This document shows, piece after piece, positions 1 through 14,800 of a DNA stretch of 64,000 nucleotides; position 1 is the stretch's first letter, and every line of letters begins with the position of its first letter. Origin of the DNA: Phycomyces blakesleeanus NRRL 1555(-). Lineage: Eukaryota > Mucoromycota > Mucoromycetes > Mucorales > Phycomycetaceae. The notes beneath the pieces are model-generated. The model was not told where the DNA came from, ran no database searches, and saw nothing but the letters and a program-made list of their open reading frames with translations. A program made the position numbers and the translations under genes. The DNA is taken from positions 549,223-613,222 of the forward strand of contig NW_017265135.1 in assembly GCF_001638985.1 (NCBI RefSeq). The letters run 5' to 3'.

Positions 1-568
1 CAATATCAAAAATGTACCTAATGGTCAAGAAAGGGACCTCAAATTAATATAAGCATCATAGAGACATGTACTTCACTTTGTAAGACACTTGTGTAATAGG
101 AATATGACTATTATTGTCATATAGTATAAGCTCTTTACTCCTTTGTGATATAAAATAATATGGTTCTAAGAAAAGCTTGATTTTGAACATATAGAATATC
201 TCCAATAACAAGACATTACCTACCACCAAAGGCTATTTAATATAACCTAATGATATAACCTTTTTTCTTTAGCCTCAGGCTTTACACTATAGAAATCTTA
301 ACTCTATAAAGATGTTACATGCTAGCTTTAAACATATTCTTAATACTGTACCCGGATATCTGGTTGTAAAAACCCCATTTCTTGTTCATTAATTACAGTG
401 TTTTTATTATTTGTCTGGAGGTCAATTCAGCCCAAAAGGGTGTTCATGCCAACGAAAGTCATCGACGTCACCCTCGCTTACGTTTTTGGACTTACTGAAC
501 CTTTTTTAACGCGTAATTCTGTAAGTAAACCCTTTTTTATATACTTTGTGCTTGCTCTATCTCTAGCA
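1..568. other. AT-rich upstream region of RPT3
   Basis: No gene could be supported here. The stretch is AT-rich and the only sizeable open frame (starting near 398, plus strand) runs into the RPT3 start in another frame and has no recognisable protein content. It presumably contains the RPT3 promoter and 5' leader. I saw no clear TATA box or proteasome-type GGTGGCAAA element. Confidence 0.4.
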
Positions 569-2034
<1,466 letters not shown>

Positions 2035-4086
2035 AAAACTTCCACTTTGTCTCTTGGTTTTACTTTTTTCAACATTAAACTTTGCTGCAAAATGGCTTAC
2101 CACTCAACTCATTCGAGTAAAATCCATAAAGACACAACTTATATACATACAATAGATATTCAGATCAGGGATTTCTAGAGCAGTGAGGATTTAAAGCAAC
2201 CAACATCAAACTTAAATAATTAATAGGCGTGAAAAAAGCGATTTATTGTCAAGGTGTGAAGCTTTATATGCATTTATTAATGAAATACATTTTAATGCTT
2301 GCATTTTTTTTTTTAAAAAAAAAGAAGATATAGTTGCTTTATTAAGCCCAATTAGTCTCACTCTTGAATCCCTTTATTTAGAATCGTAAGTCAATTTGAG
2401 GTATTAAAAATCTAGCTAATTGTAACATATAAAATTATCCATGAGACTTATAATCTTATTTTTACGACTTTTGATTCTTTAAATAAAAACTTAACCAAAA
2501 TCAGTTTTTCCATCAATGATATGACTGGGAATGTTATCATTAAAAATAAGTTAATTTAATAATGGTTTGTAGTTTGAGGATCAATATATATATCTTTTTC
2601 TGATTTTAAAGAATGGGAGTACAGTGTTAATCAGTCTCTATATTTCTTCTTTACAAAGAAAAAGGCTACAAAGACAAGTTAATCTCTTGGCTTTTAATAT
2701 GCTTCTGCCTTGAGTTCAAATGTTTTGTGTAACTAATATAAGTTGATTAGTGTATATTGTTATCTTACCACACTTCTTTATTTTTTTTTTTTGATGTTAG
2801 TATGCAAGCATGTAATTGAATATATGAACTTGACACTGTATATAAACATTGCGTTTATCAGTAAGTTTAGTAATATGTCCTTTTTTTTAGGTACTTGGCG
2901 TAAAGACATGCATATAAACAATCAAAATGTTGGCACTTTTTAAAGTACCGCTAATAATCTTACCCCTGTTTCCCACCCCAAATGCATGAATTTACACCCT
3001 TTCATGTTTCTACCTTCAGGTTAGTAGTTATCTCATACCCTGAATGCATCTACTGACATATGAATATCTATAATTCCAGTCACAGACAAGTCACTATAAA
3101 TAACTATAAATATGAGGTCTCTCCCATAGCATTACGTTTTTTTCTTTTCTCTCTTTGCCATACATTCCTATTATGGAATGTGATTGGCTAAGAAATGTCC
3201 TGAGTAGGACATTAAACTGCTCCGATTGGGCTATTCGATACGCCCCTGCTAAACAGGATAATTCATGCTGGTATTTTTTATATATACTCAGTTATTATGG
3301 TTCTTTTATAGGCTTTATATATATCATGTGTAGGGCATTAAAGATATTATCCACCAATAGAATAGTTGGACATAAGGTGTATAAACATGTGTCTGTGTGA
3401 AATTCAATATAATAAGCATTGCTATATTGTTAAGCAAGTAACCAAGATAATTATGTGCTGCCTTGCTTAGTCTCTTCCAACAAAATATTATACTAATCAT
3501 AGAATGAAGTGTATTGACTCATAAAACCTTACAGACACATTAAAATATGCATCCCAGCAATAATTATATGTTATATCTATTTCTTTAGAAAAAGATTGTA
3601 TATAAAGATCAATTTATATGTATATATATAGCAGGTCGTACCAAGCTTATACAATCTCGGGTTTGATACACTGTACATTTGCTTTGTTTTATATTTTTAT
3701 CTCTTTAAAGAAGCAAAACAATAGACCCTTTAATCTTCAACAATCTGTACATAAATATATATAAACATCTAATGGAAAACTATGTATTAATAATACTTGA
3801 GACAATTTAAGCCTCTATCTGTATATTTTGCTTATATTTTTACTCTTTACTATTATCGTTATTTTCTTCGTCTTAAAACAGTTTGATTTTAGGGTTTTCA
3901 ATTTGTTCATGTACAGGTATTGTTACTCTTAATCCACAAAATCTTTTCTAGTACAAAGATTTTCACTTTTTGTAAAGAAAAATACAATATTTAAAAGGGT
4001 TGTATAATTATGGTACAGAAAGAAAGCAATAAGGGATAAGATGAAATGGAATAGAAGTATAAATAAAATCAATAAGGAAGAGCATT
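2035..4086. other. Convergent spacer between RPT3 and the histone deacetylase
   Basis: About 2 kb of AT-rich sequence lies between two convergent 3' ends. Small ORFs here are short and compositionally biased, and none resembles a known protein. It contains a T11A9 palindrome at 2304-2323. I see no RNA gene. Confidence 0.5.
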
Positions 4087-5712
4087 CTACACATCAAGCT
4101 CCATTCCATTATTTTTTTGCCAGCTTGAATCCTTGGCGTCACCATCATTGTCATTGTCGTCTTCATACCATTCTCCTTCTACAATCACTCGGCCACCAGA
4201 ACGTCGCCTATCCTTACCGGCTTCCGAATCGTCCTTAGCATCACGTATTTCTGCCTCACCGTCCAAGAATCCTTGGATATCCGGAGGAATTTCTTGCATC
4301 TGAATACTAGGTGCTGCATCAAGATAGCGAAGTTGTTCCATAACACGTTCGCGTACTTTAAGAAGGTATTGGCGGTCATTCTGATTTTCGACACGTCCAG
4401 AAAGGTGGGGGTGAAGTTTATAGTCAGGTCTAAAAAAGTCGCGATATTCATTAGGGGGAAGGTCATTTGACAGGGTAGTATCGACTAGGATCGATGTCTC
4501 GTATGTCCAGCATCGCGCGACATTTCGAACCGTGTATCCACCACCACCAACAACCAGTAGTGGAAGCTTGAATCCTTTGATAATTTGAACACATCTACCG
4601 TGTGCCTCGATACTTAAATTAAAGCATCCCAATCGATCGCAGCCAAGAGAGTCTGCACCACATTGGAGTACAATGGCCGATGGCTGAAATGTTCCCATCA
4701 CTGCGTCAATTACTTCTTTGAATAACCACACATATGCATCGTCGTCAATTCCATCTCGCAAAGGCACATTCACTGAATAGTATTTTCCAAGTGAAGATCC
4801 AATCTCGTCAATGTGTCCAGTTCCCGGAAAGAAATCGCCGTTATATTTATGAAAAGATACAGTCATTACACGATCTGTCAGGTAAAAGGCTTCTTGTACG
4901 CCGTCTCCATGATGAATATCAATGTCTACATACAATACACGAGGAAAATATCTAGAAATAAAAAAGAAGAAAGATTGTACTAAATACTATGAAATATATA
5001 TCCTTCTAATAATTACCGTAGAAGTTCAAGTGTACCGAGAACAATATCATTAACATAACAAAATCCACTGGCTTCACACTTTTTTGCATGATGAAGTCCT
5101 CCTGACCAATTAATACAGATATCTGCCCCATTGGCAATCAACTTTCGTGAGGCTTCAATGGTTGCTCCTGCATATCTCTGACAAAAGTCGTAGATGCCAT
5201 CAAAGATTGGACAGTCATCTCCTACGTTAAATCGTTGAAAAAGAGATTCAAATTGTTCTGCATTGTCTGGCGTCACTCTGCATATATCCTTGGATTAAAT
5301 TTATGAATGGGCGTAGGATTTAACGCCTACCTCTTGAGAAAATCTACGTAATCTTCGGCGTGGAATTCCAAGATTTCAGTGTCGGTCGCTCGTCTTGGTT
5401 GGAAGATCTCCATTTTTTGGTGTAGACCGTAATTGAGTACAAGGTGATTCGTTAACGTCAGGCGATGGGGCTTCATTGGATGATGTTCCTGAGAAAGCAT
5501 GTGTTAATGATCCAGAAAATGAGACATTCAATGTGGCTTACTCCATAATGGTAGTTTCCAACCCCTTCATCGTGAAAGTATGCAACTCTGGTCTTGTTAT
5601 GAGATGCAAGGCGTACTGTGCTTGGTGCCATATATTTTTGTTTTTGAGTAGAACGATGGTCTTCGGAATATGTGGCTACCACATCGTCGTCATTATAACT
5701 TCGGCGAGGCAT
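4087..5712 (-). CDS. HOS2: Class I histone deacetylase, HDAC3/Hos2 type
   Basis: A zinc-dependent lysine deacetylase expected to act in a Set3/NCoR-like chromatin complex. Exons in transcript order are 5712-5542, 5488-5331, 5277-5017 and 4951-4087, giving 484 residues. The start is the ATG of MPRRSYND; upstream in-frame sequence has only a TTG. The HDAC fold runs from about residue 40 to 400. Active-site elements are intact: GGLHHAKK (His pair about 171-172), DIDIHHGDG (Asp208 and His210 as zinc ligands), CGADSLGCD (Asp297) and the catalytic tyrosine in GGGGYTVRN (about 336). [12 protein letters not shown] and the block [18 protein letters not shown] favour the HDAC3/Hos2 branch over Rpd3. 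The C-terminal tail is acidic and probably disordered. It lies 272 bp downstream of the antiporter gene on the same strand. Confidence 0.94.
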
Positions 5713-5984
5713 GACAAGTGGGTTCAAGCCAAAGAAAAGAAGGATACAAAAAAATGTTGCTGAGAGAATCTCTAATGGAATGCAAAAAGTCGATTATTCA
5801 CGTGACCTTAAAAAGGGTGAAGCCCAACCATCATTATCGTGTGTGTATAAAGGGTGTTATTTTTAATTTAATTTACAAGGTTTCGTGAGGCCAACAGAGA
5901 AAAAAATAGTAATGATTATAATAGAATAATATAGTGTGAGATTCTGTGTCTAAGAGAGTCTAGTGATTGTAACATTTTTTGTTT

Positions 5985-8856
5985 CTATGGAAAAGAAGGT
6001 TTATCAAGAGGTTGGCTTAGGATTGCATGTTCGATAGTCTCGATAGTCTCGATGGTTTTGTGTATCCAGTCTGGATCGTCCTTATCAATGACAGCTGTTG
6101 AAGATGAATCATCATTGACTTCAACTATATGATTTCTTTGCTCCCAAATCTCTAGTTGGGGATGGGTATAAAGGATCTCCGGGTTGTCAGCTCCAGGTAA
6201 GGGGTCACAGTTGGCAACTGGGGTTGCTTCAAGATTGATTATTTTTTCATCACCGTCTTCGAGTCTAGCACTCTCTTCATTGGGTACTTTATTTTTACGG
6301 AATATAGAAAATAGACCATAAATACTGGTGTGTTGGGTGTCATTGGGTATGTCCAATAACTCCTTCTTTTCTTTTGGCTTGAAAGTTGAGCGAGGCTTCT
6401 TGAGATTGATATCGGCTTTCTCAATTACGGGGGTCACTATTCGGGGGTTGACAGGCTCGAGGAAGCGAATGGTCTGGCTGCCGAGTGTTGCCGAGCTTCC
6501 AGGATGCTGTAGATACAAACCAGAGTGAGGTATGATCGAGTCAGCCACTTGGGGCTCGTGGTCAATATCTAGGCCGTTGTAGGATTTTGCGTCATCTTCT
6601 TTTCCAAAGGGAGCGTTTGGACGGTTCTCGTGCATATTTATGAGAAAACCAGGCCCTGTATTATGATCGGAAAGAGAGACAATTGCCATTACGCCGTCTT
6701 CTTTGTTTCTACAGTCGTGTTGAATAGTGTTGAAAAGTGTGTTGCGTTGTAATTCGGTCATAGGTCCATCAATATCACGACTTAACCTGCCGCGTCGACC
6801 CTCTTCACTTCGCCGGAGATTACCTGGGTGGGACTTTTGATATTTTGGTATATTGGTGTTTACACTGCTGGTAATGCTTGAGATCGAAAGGGTACGTGTC
6901 TGGATACTCTTACCAAGCTTAAATAACGGAATCGTCGTGCCGTGAACGACTACCGATGATAGAACAATAAATAGCACAATTGGGTTGATAACCTTTACAG
7001 ATATTGGCTCTTCTTGATTTGTGTAAACTTTCATTAATTCTTCTTTTGCGATCTTGGATAAGAACACAGCACCAACTCCCATGGGACCAAACCAGCCTGT
7101 AAAAACAGCCTCTTGGTAAGTTTTCATTGCTGGCATAACAGGTTTGAGTAATACGACAATTGGAAGGCGGCGAAAGAGTAATATTAGAATGGCCATGGCC
7201 ACCAGTCGCCATGCGGATAGGCCCAGCTCGGCATTACCAAAATCAGACCAGGGCTAGGGTAGAAGAAGAGAGGCATACAAATTCATATGCCGTTTGTTTA
7301 GAGGTCAGCACTTGAGTGCATTGCACAGTTAAATACTTACAATAATGGCACCAATATACACAAATATTGCGAGGTTGAGCATCATATCAATCACATCCTG
7401 AAAATGGGCTTCTTCCGTTTCCTGTCTGAACCAGTCGTCCCACGAAAATGCATTCCCAGCAACAAAGCAGGCCAGGACATCATCACTTCCGGAAAATCCT
7501 GTCATGCTCATAAGAAATAGCTAATCGGATGTCAGACCGTGTACACGGATGCAACGTTACACATTACTTACAGCCAATGCGATAGCAAAAGACAGGAAAG
7601 AGGGTTTATCGATGAGATGACTAGTATAATTAACTGTAAGAGAATAATAATAATAATAATATATAGATATATATATATATATATCCATAAATTTATTCAA
7701 ACCGCTTACTTTCGCTCGGACCATTGTAATGCTTTGCGTGCGGCCCAGCCGACAATGACGCCAATGACACACGAAAGTGCTATCTGAAAGAGACACGTTT
7801 CGTAAATCCATTTCCCAACCGCCTGGCCGACATCATCTTCGCCAATAATGAAGATAGCCAGAAAAAGAAATGGAAATCCCATGCCATCGTTCGCACCACT
7901 ATTAATCAGACACTTTAATATTTTATATTGGATTAGATCTCTGTCATGAGCCAACCTTTCTGCAGATAATGCATTGCGGATGTGTGAAGGGACATGCTTC
8001 TCCGCAAACCGTCCCTTGACGACTGAATTTGCCAAGATCTTTTGGAGAGCGAGATTAGCTGATAAGACTTTATTATAATATTGTATAATAAGATATTTAC
8101 AGGATCGGTTGGGCAAATACAGGCTGATATTACAAGTGCTTCGATCTACAAAAAAAATCAGTAACATGATTGTCTAACATTTACCAGACCTACATAATTA
8201 ATTGTTGGGACCATCCACCAGATAATGAGCCCACTGACCATCCACATCACAATCATCACAGGAAGAAGTAAAATGATCATTGTCTTCCAATCTTTTTTCA
8301 TGTAATGTCTTTAGATACAACAGAAAAGAAAACAAGTTATGAAATGAGGGTTAATACATAATATGACTTTTAGCTTTAGCTTTAGCTTTAGTTTTTATTT
8401 TATTTTTCTAAAAAGTAGATATGAATATATGAATATATTACTAGAAAACGTGCTTACTTTGGTAATTCAATCCCTACAGCCATAACCTATTAGGACATGG
8501 TAGTATAGGCAGTATTAGACATTAGCCAACAAAAATCAAATGAGGTCCATGATTTACTTGAATGGCTATAATGCACCGAGTGAGCTGTTTTGTGATCTCA
8601 TCGTTATCTCTCCAACTATAAGGATTAATTCCGTTTGTCACTAATGGTCCTGCAATAATTCCTACTATGACCGCAACAACTAAAGAGACAGGAGTGAGAT
8701 TGATCATTGATATGGCTACTACTTACGTGCTTCAGAGAGGAAAAGTCTCTCTTTAAGGAACATGGAGACGTAACCAAAGAAAATAATAAAACCGCTTAAG
8801 ATGGCGATCGCCACGGAAAACGTCGTAAATTCGCCGGGTATAAGATCGACGGACAT
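5985..8856 (-). CDS. NHA1: Na+/H+ antiporter, Nha1/sod2 family (CPA1/2 type)
   Basis: A plasma-membrane alkali-cation/proton antiporter for Na+/K+ export and pH homeostasis. Ten exons: 8856-8727, 8679-8558, 8486-8458, 8308-8194, 8145-8101, 8038-7956, 7898-7710, 7620-7572, 7520-7341 and 7253-5985, giving 736 residues. The hydrophobic N-terminal half has about 12 membrane segments. It includes the unwound-helix motif PTDP (about 144-147) and the ion-binding Asn-Asp of SGANDGMGFPF (about 178-179), followed by GFSGSDDVL and the final helix block with WFGPMGVGAVF. After about residue 440 comes a long hydrophilic cytoplasmic tail typical of fungal Nha1 proteins, shorter than in S. cerevisiae. Intron 7955-7899 is 57 nt, a multiple of three, and has no stop in frame, so retention would insert 19 residues beside the Asn-Asp motif; the spliced form matches the family. 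Confidence 0.93.
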
Positions 8857-9229
8857 AAGAGAGTGTGTGTGTTTGTTGTTGTTAAAGATGACTAGTAGAT
8901 CATAAAAAGGTAGAGGGAAAGGGAAAAAAAGAAAGAGAGAAGGGGAAAAGAAAAGAAGATATGGAGTAAGAACCTAAGAGATGGTGTGCATAAGCGCATT
9001 TCCAGCCGCTGAGCTTCAAATGGCCAGACCTCCTCCCCGGTTGTAAAGTAAAGAAAGCAGTACCCGCCAGAATGCATGTTCTTGCCACACGCGCCTATGC
9101 CTTTTGCTACGAAGAAGCAATATACTGCTTGCATCTTATTTGGACTTTGGAATTTGGTTTTATGATCCAGTTGGGCTGTCTGACTTATAGGACTAATACA
9201 TATAATTATTTATATATTCACTCACATCT

Positions 9230-9263
<34 letters not shown>

Positions 9264-10200
9264 GTAAATATATATTGTGAGAGTAAAATAGTCAACGGAC
9301 AAGAGCTAATCAATACAAGTTGGTTCAAGCTGGAATACTCCAAACGAAACATAATGGCGAGAAGAATTTTGAGCGGTTGGCATGACGGGTTTATGTGCCC
9401 TTTGGAAAAATCAAATAAAAAGTGCTACAGGGACGAGATTGCTCCAATAAGTCTCTGATTTGACCTGCCTTTTAGTGTCACCCCTGAGACACTACCAAAG
9501 TGCCTCGGTCGGATATTAAAAGACATGTGGTAAAGAAAAAAAAGATTTTCGGGTGTGGATCTTTAGTTTGACCGTTCCAAAGTTTCGCTTAATTGAGCGA
9601 GTGGCTGCTATGGAAACCGATGTGCTGCGTTTGTGTCATATAAGGATCAACACACAGGACATCACAGCACAGCATAGTACAGCATTTAAGGAAACCCCCT
9701 ACAATTAAAAAAAAAATAAAAAGCAATGACAAAGAGTGTTTTACAAAATGTTTTTGTTTTACTTCAACGGTTTCATATGTTTCTAAAACCGATAGAAAAT
9801 GAAACCATATTAAGTTCCTCGCAAAACTCTCCGCCTTTAATTTGTGTGCTCTCATGTGGACTCGCGTAGGGTGAAAAGTGACACGAAAGCGGTGTCTCAA
9901 GTTAAACCGACAGAAATGGTAAAATCTAAGTATCTCGAGTGGGTAAAGACAAGATCAGCCAAGCCTTGTTCTTTATTGGGGGGTTGTCGCTCAGTATCGA
10001 TTGATTGCGGCACATGGCAATGAGGAGAGTGACGCAAGGAGAGGTGGCTTGTGGCCTGTGGTAATGTTTTGAGTTCACGTGATCGGCGTGTGTCATGACG
10101 TTGTGGGCTGCGTTCGATTGGTGCAGCGGGAAAGAAAAAGGGATTGCAGCAGAGTTGGTTTCGTTCTCTTTTTCTTCTTCCACTTCTTCACTTAATTGTA
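8857..10200. other. Divergent promoter region between NHA1 and samB
   Basis: About 1.34 kb separates the antiporter start (minus) from the samB start (plus), so both promoters should lie here. It contains a TA microsatellite (about 9240-9263) and purine-rich blocks near 8915-8960. No protein-coding gene could be supported; the ORFs in this span are short and low in complexity. Confidence 0.45.
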
Positions 10201-11624
10201 ATGCGTGAACCCAATCTGTCATTTCCAGCTCAGAGCAAGGCTGCTGTATGTATTACATCAGCCCTTTATGATCGTCGTGCGCTGGATTGCACTGCTACAC
10301 TACCACTTATCAACTCCTTAACGCATCTGGTCTATTTGACATCGACATCACCGCGCATCCGGGAGATTCTTTGTCTTGATGGTGGTTTAGAAAGGCTAAT
10401 TCGTGTGCTTTCACCTAGCAATTCCCAAACTGATCGCCGTAGTTTGTGGAAATGGTCTCTTGCATTCCAATGTGTAGTGAATGTGGGTGTTAGAGGCACT
10501 GAGCATATCAGAACCAAAGTAGTTGAAGCAGGGATGGTACCGATAGTGCTGAGAGTGCTTGAAAACTTTTTAAGAGCTCTCGAAATAGTTCGTCAAGAAA
10601 GTGAACGCACTAAAGGTAGCCATCCAGACCCAAATCCAATACCAGTACGAAGACTGTCTCTACACTCATTGTCCTCACTTCTCACAAACGAACTAGATGG
10701 ATTAGGTTGGTATTCCGACTAAACCTGCACACACTCTTTGTCAGCTGCTTACTAACCATGTCTCCCTTTTTTCCCTTCTCTTTGTTATTGCTGTTTTCTT
10801 CATCAGTAACCCCTCCCATTACTACTGCCACCACAGTAGCATCAACTAAACCTCCTACAAATGCACACAACCGTATTATTCGTCGCGCACCTTATCCAAA
10901 GACGAGCCCTGAACAACGCCGTCGTAATCGTATAACCCGTGAATTACCACGCGCTGCTCCTACATGGCAGGATCCTCGTTCGCCATCTATTGATAATGTT
11001 TTCTACCGCGAAGAAGACATTATGTTTTCTTTGCAATTACTGGCTTATTTGTCCAAGTATCCACACATCCGCACTCTTTTTCACACTGCATACGACAACA
11101 ATGTTTTTTCTATTGTCGAACGTTTCTGCCATAAACTTCATCCATCTGGTATCCAGTATTGGGCTGGCGTTATAATGCGTAATGCATGTCGCAAAGACGA
11201 ATCTCGTGGAGGTACCCGCCGTTGTGCTAATATGGCTTGTGGCAAATGGGAACTCCTTCCCCGCGAATTTGCAAAATGCCGCCGCTGTCGTAAAGCTAAA
11301 TATTGTAGCAAAGCATGCCAAAGCAAGGCATGGGCAGATGGTCACCGCTGGTGGTGTGTAGAACGAACCGCAATCTCTGCCTCCGCCCCAGGGACTACTG
11401 CTCCCAATCATAATCCTCCCACAACCACAACCACCACTACTACTGCACCAGAAGCGGATCCTCGCCGAAGTGTCCACGAAAATAATCAAGCAACCATTGT
11501 CGTCAACGAACTTACACTCCCTACACATGCTCATGATATAGGCCATATTGAACCAGAACTTACAGACCAGACAGGCACCGAGAGCAGGCTACTCCCTGAT
11601 ATGGGGGTTCATATGGAGCTCTAA
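10201..11624 (+). CDS. samB: MYND-type zinc finger protein samB/Mub1
   Basis: Fungal samB/Mub1 proteins act in morphogenesis; yeast Mub1 works with the E3 ligase Ubr2 in turnover of the proteasome transcription factor Rpn4. Two exons, 10201-10705 and 10807-11624, give 440 residues. The start MREPNLSFPAQSKAAVC matches the conserved family start, although the frame is open further upstream. The N-terminal ARM-like region contains GVRGTEHIRTKVVEAGMVP. The C-terminal MYND finger spans about residues 308-350, with the C-x4-C pair in CANMAC, then CRRC, YCSKAC and the HRWWC ending. A Thr-rich, probably disordered tail follows. The gene is followed in tandem by Trs85 240 bp away. Given the Mub1-Rpn4 link in yeast, its presence a few genes from RPT3 is probably coincidence. 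Confidence 0.92.
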
Positions 11625-11864
11625 ACATATTCTATGTCTATTTTTCTTTATTTTTTTATTTTTTTTTCTGTATTCCATTGCACTGCTACATAATTATTGC
11701 ATTTTACACGTCCATTTTGCATTGCTACCCTTATCTTATTATTCATACACACATATAAACAATGATTCTTTTTGTCTTCACTATCTTGTCCATCTGATGA
11801 CATCACGTGCTCAGGCTGTATAGCTGTGTCTGTCTCACTTTGTAGTATTCATTTCCTTCCACTA

Positions 11865-14800
11865 ATGCCTGAAAAACCATTACCAGTGCCTCTCTCACCA
11901 CTATTGGGAATCCCCACATCCCCATCCCCGCGAGAGCACATTGCCCGTTCACTCTCACCTCTAATCGCAATCGCAGCTAGTCCCGACGCAGATGAGATTT
12001 GCCAAAGTAATCATATCCCATCTTTCGCCGACTTTATCAAGCCATTTGGGGAACATGTTCAAGGCAGAGGTTTGAAACTAACGAACGGAGTAAAAAAAAA
12101 ACATATACTTATTCTATTCAACAGTTACCCCTCGCGATTCCCAAGGTACACCATATGCTATCGACAATTTCTGTGTACGCTTCAAAGCTATCGACAAACT
12201 CGACGAACCAAACCATCGCGCACTGATGGACGTGATGGATGACCATGTGAGAGCATGTGGATCAGATCCTGCTGCCAGTGATATTGTTCATATCAAGTCC
12301 CGCAGCGATGTTGATGACAACTATCTAGACAGTAAGCTTTCCTTTATATATATATATATATGGTCATACTGTTCTTTGTCTTATGAGTCATATAGCTTCT
12401 TTGGATCAACTCATGCCTTGGTACGCCGATTTTAAACACATGATGCTCTCACTTCGTGGAATCACTGAGCATGAAACCTTTGACCATCCTGTCGCTGTCC
12501 TTATTGTCATCTCCTCAGCCAACCCAGACCCTATGAGCACCATAATGCAGCTTTACAATCCAAACGTTCCTTCTTTTACTATCGATAAACCCTATGTTGA
12601 CCCCAATATTCTTCGTTTCTATGTTCTACTCCATGATCCACAACAGACCACCCTCGAGCAGTAAGATAGAAAATACAACGAAGAGGGGTGGTTGCTACAA
12701 ATTAATGCATTGGGTGTGTATTTCAACTCATAGGTCTCAAATAGTATTTGATAAGATGAAGAAAACATTCGGATTGCATTGCCACCTGTTAAAGCTCAAC
12801 TCACGCCCACCACCATCTGACTTGTTTGAAGATTCTATCCAACATACAGATGAGAACAATGCTATTCGCGACATATGGTCTCAACTTCCAACTTCTCTCA
12901 ACATCGAGTCTCGCCTACAAGCACGTACCAGTACCCTAGCTGGTCCTGAGATCCTTTCCCCCAATAATTCTTCTTTTTCAACACCTCTCTCACCTTCACC
13001 TTCGGGGCATCGACGCTCTAACTCAGCTTCATCAAACACTAATAGTTTCACACCACCTACTCATGGCACTAATCTCCAGAATGGACCTCTTGATATGAGT
13101 AGTCCACTTGAGGATGGTACAAGATTACCTACTCACGATATGCACCTCATCGGTAGCGCAGCCTCGCCTGCCATGCAATATGGTCGCTGTTTAACTGTTG
13201 ATGATGTTCAGAATACACAGTTTATGATTAAAGAACTTGTTGTTCAAAGCCTTGTACCATTTATGGAACGTAATGTTCAGCATTGGAACGAGCAAGTTGC
13301 TTCTGCGCGGCGAGGAATTACTGGTCGTGTATTTGGAGCTGGTCGTCGATTCTTTGGTACATCTTCTCGTACTTCATCGCCTCAGTCCATCCAAAGTATC
13401 CCTGCCACAGGGCCCAACACACCTGTTGGCACAAACACCCTGACGATGTATGTAGGTCTTCTACGTCCGTCATATCTTCCTCCCTTCTCTTTGATGTTTA
13501 TACTCATCCGATCACAGATTTCCTTATGGGGCACCCGAAGCTCAGATGCGAAAACTGGCAGACTATGCCTTTATGCTGCGAGACTTTAAATTCGCACATG
13601 CTATTTACGATAATGTCCGTCGTGATTATGCTACGGAAAAGGCTTACAAATACCACGCTGGTACACAGGTAATTTGTGTATATATCTTGGTGCCGACGAC
13701 GGGGGTTTTTTTTTCTGATAAACTGGATTTCAGGAAATGATCGGTGTTTGCCAGCTCATGATGAATCAACCATTGAGTAATAAGCTTGATGTCGATCGCA
13801 ATTTCGAACTCGCTGTACAACAGTACCTCGGTCGTTGTCGATCGTCATTCCACGCAACACGTACAACCATTATGTACTATGAGCTGCTTAAGGCACGTCG
13901 TATGTGGAAGGAAGTTCCTACAGCACTTGTAAGAATGACAGGTGAAGACTCGGATTTACGCTCGGCTCTGTTTCTGGAGCAAGCAGCCCATTGTTTCTTA
14001 CGCACACCTAGTCCCATGGCTCGGAAATATGGATTTCACCTTGTTATGGCTGGCCACCGGTATGGAAAGGCATCTCAGGTAAGCAATACTGTGTGGCAAA
14101 TTATATACAATAGATGCTCATAAATTTCAGCGTCAACATGCTTTCCGATGTTATAAACTTGCCGCCCACATTGTCGAAGGGCAAGAGTGGTCAGTGGCGA
14201 AAAGTCACATTCAATTTGCACTTGGTAGACAGGCATTTCATCTTGGGCAGTTAGAAGATGCTGTTAAATATTTCACTAATGTACTAGCTGATGCTAAACA
14301 AATGCCTCAGCAGCAGGCGGCTCACATTCGAGAATTTCTGTTTATTTACCGCGTAAGTAGGGAGCATATCGTTAGGTATAAGGATAACTGTAAAATAATG
14401 GAACTAAAGAGACAGAAAAAATGAATAGCAATACACTACACAAGCAGGAATTGACCCCCTAAAGGAGGCTCTACCCCATCTCTCTCTTCCTGTGATTGAT
14501 GACAATTCCACGCATGTTACACTTTCCAACACTCAATCTAACACAGGTGATAACCAAGAAGAATGGTCTACTATGGAAATAGAATTACTCGAAGAAAGCA
14601 TTGCAAAGGGATATATTGCGGGATCCAAGAAAGCTTTGGCGATACAACAACAGGATGATCAACGCCCTATTTGTGCAGTGGGAGGTAAGGTGATATAGTT
14701 CATGAATATAATATGTTTAATAATGCCAATCTATATGTCCTTTTTTTCTTATAAAATAAAAAAATAGAACCTTTCCTGGTACACATCAGCCTCTTCAATC

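Noticed and set aside
5473..5541. Continuation of HDAC exon 1 into open sequence after GNYHYG
   Set aside because: The donor GTAAGC after the Gly codon and the acceptor at 5489 restore [10 protein letters not shown], the family sequence.
8039..8100. Apparent frameshift in the antiporter between PTDP and the next exon
   Set aside because: Choosing the acceptor AAAAG at 8039 joins PTDP to ILANSVVKGRF in frame with canonical GT-AG, so no frameshift is needed.
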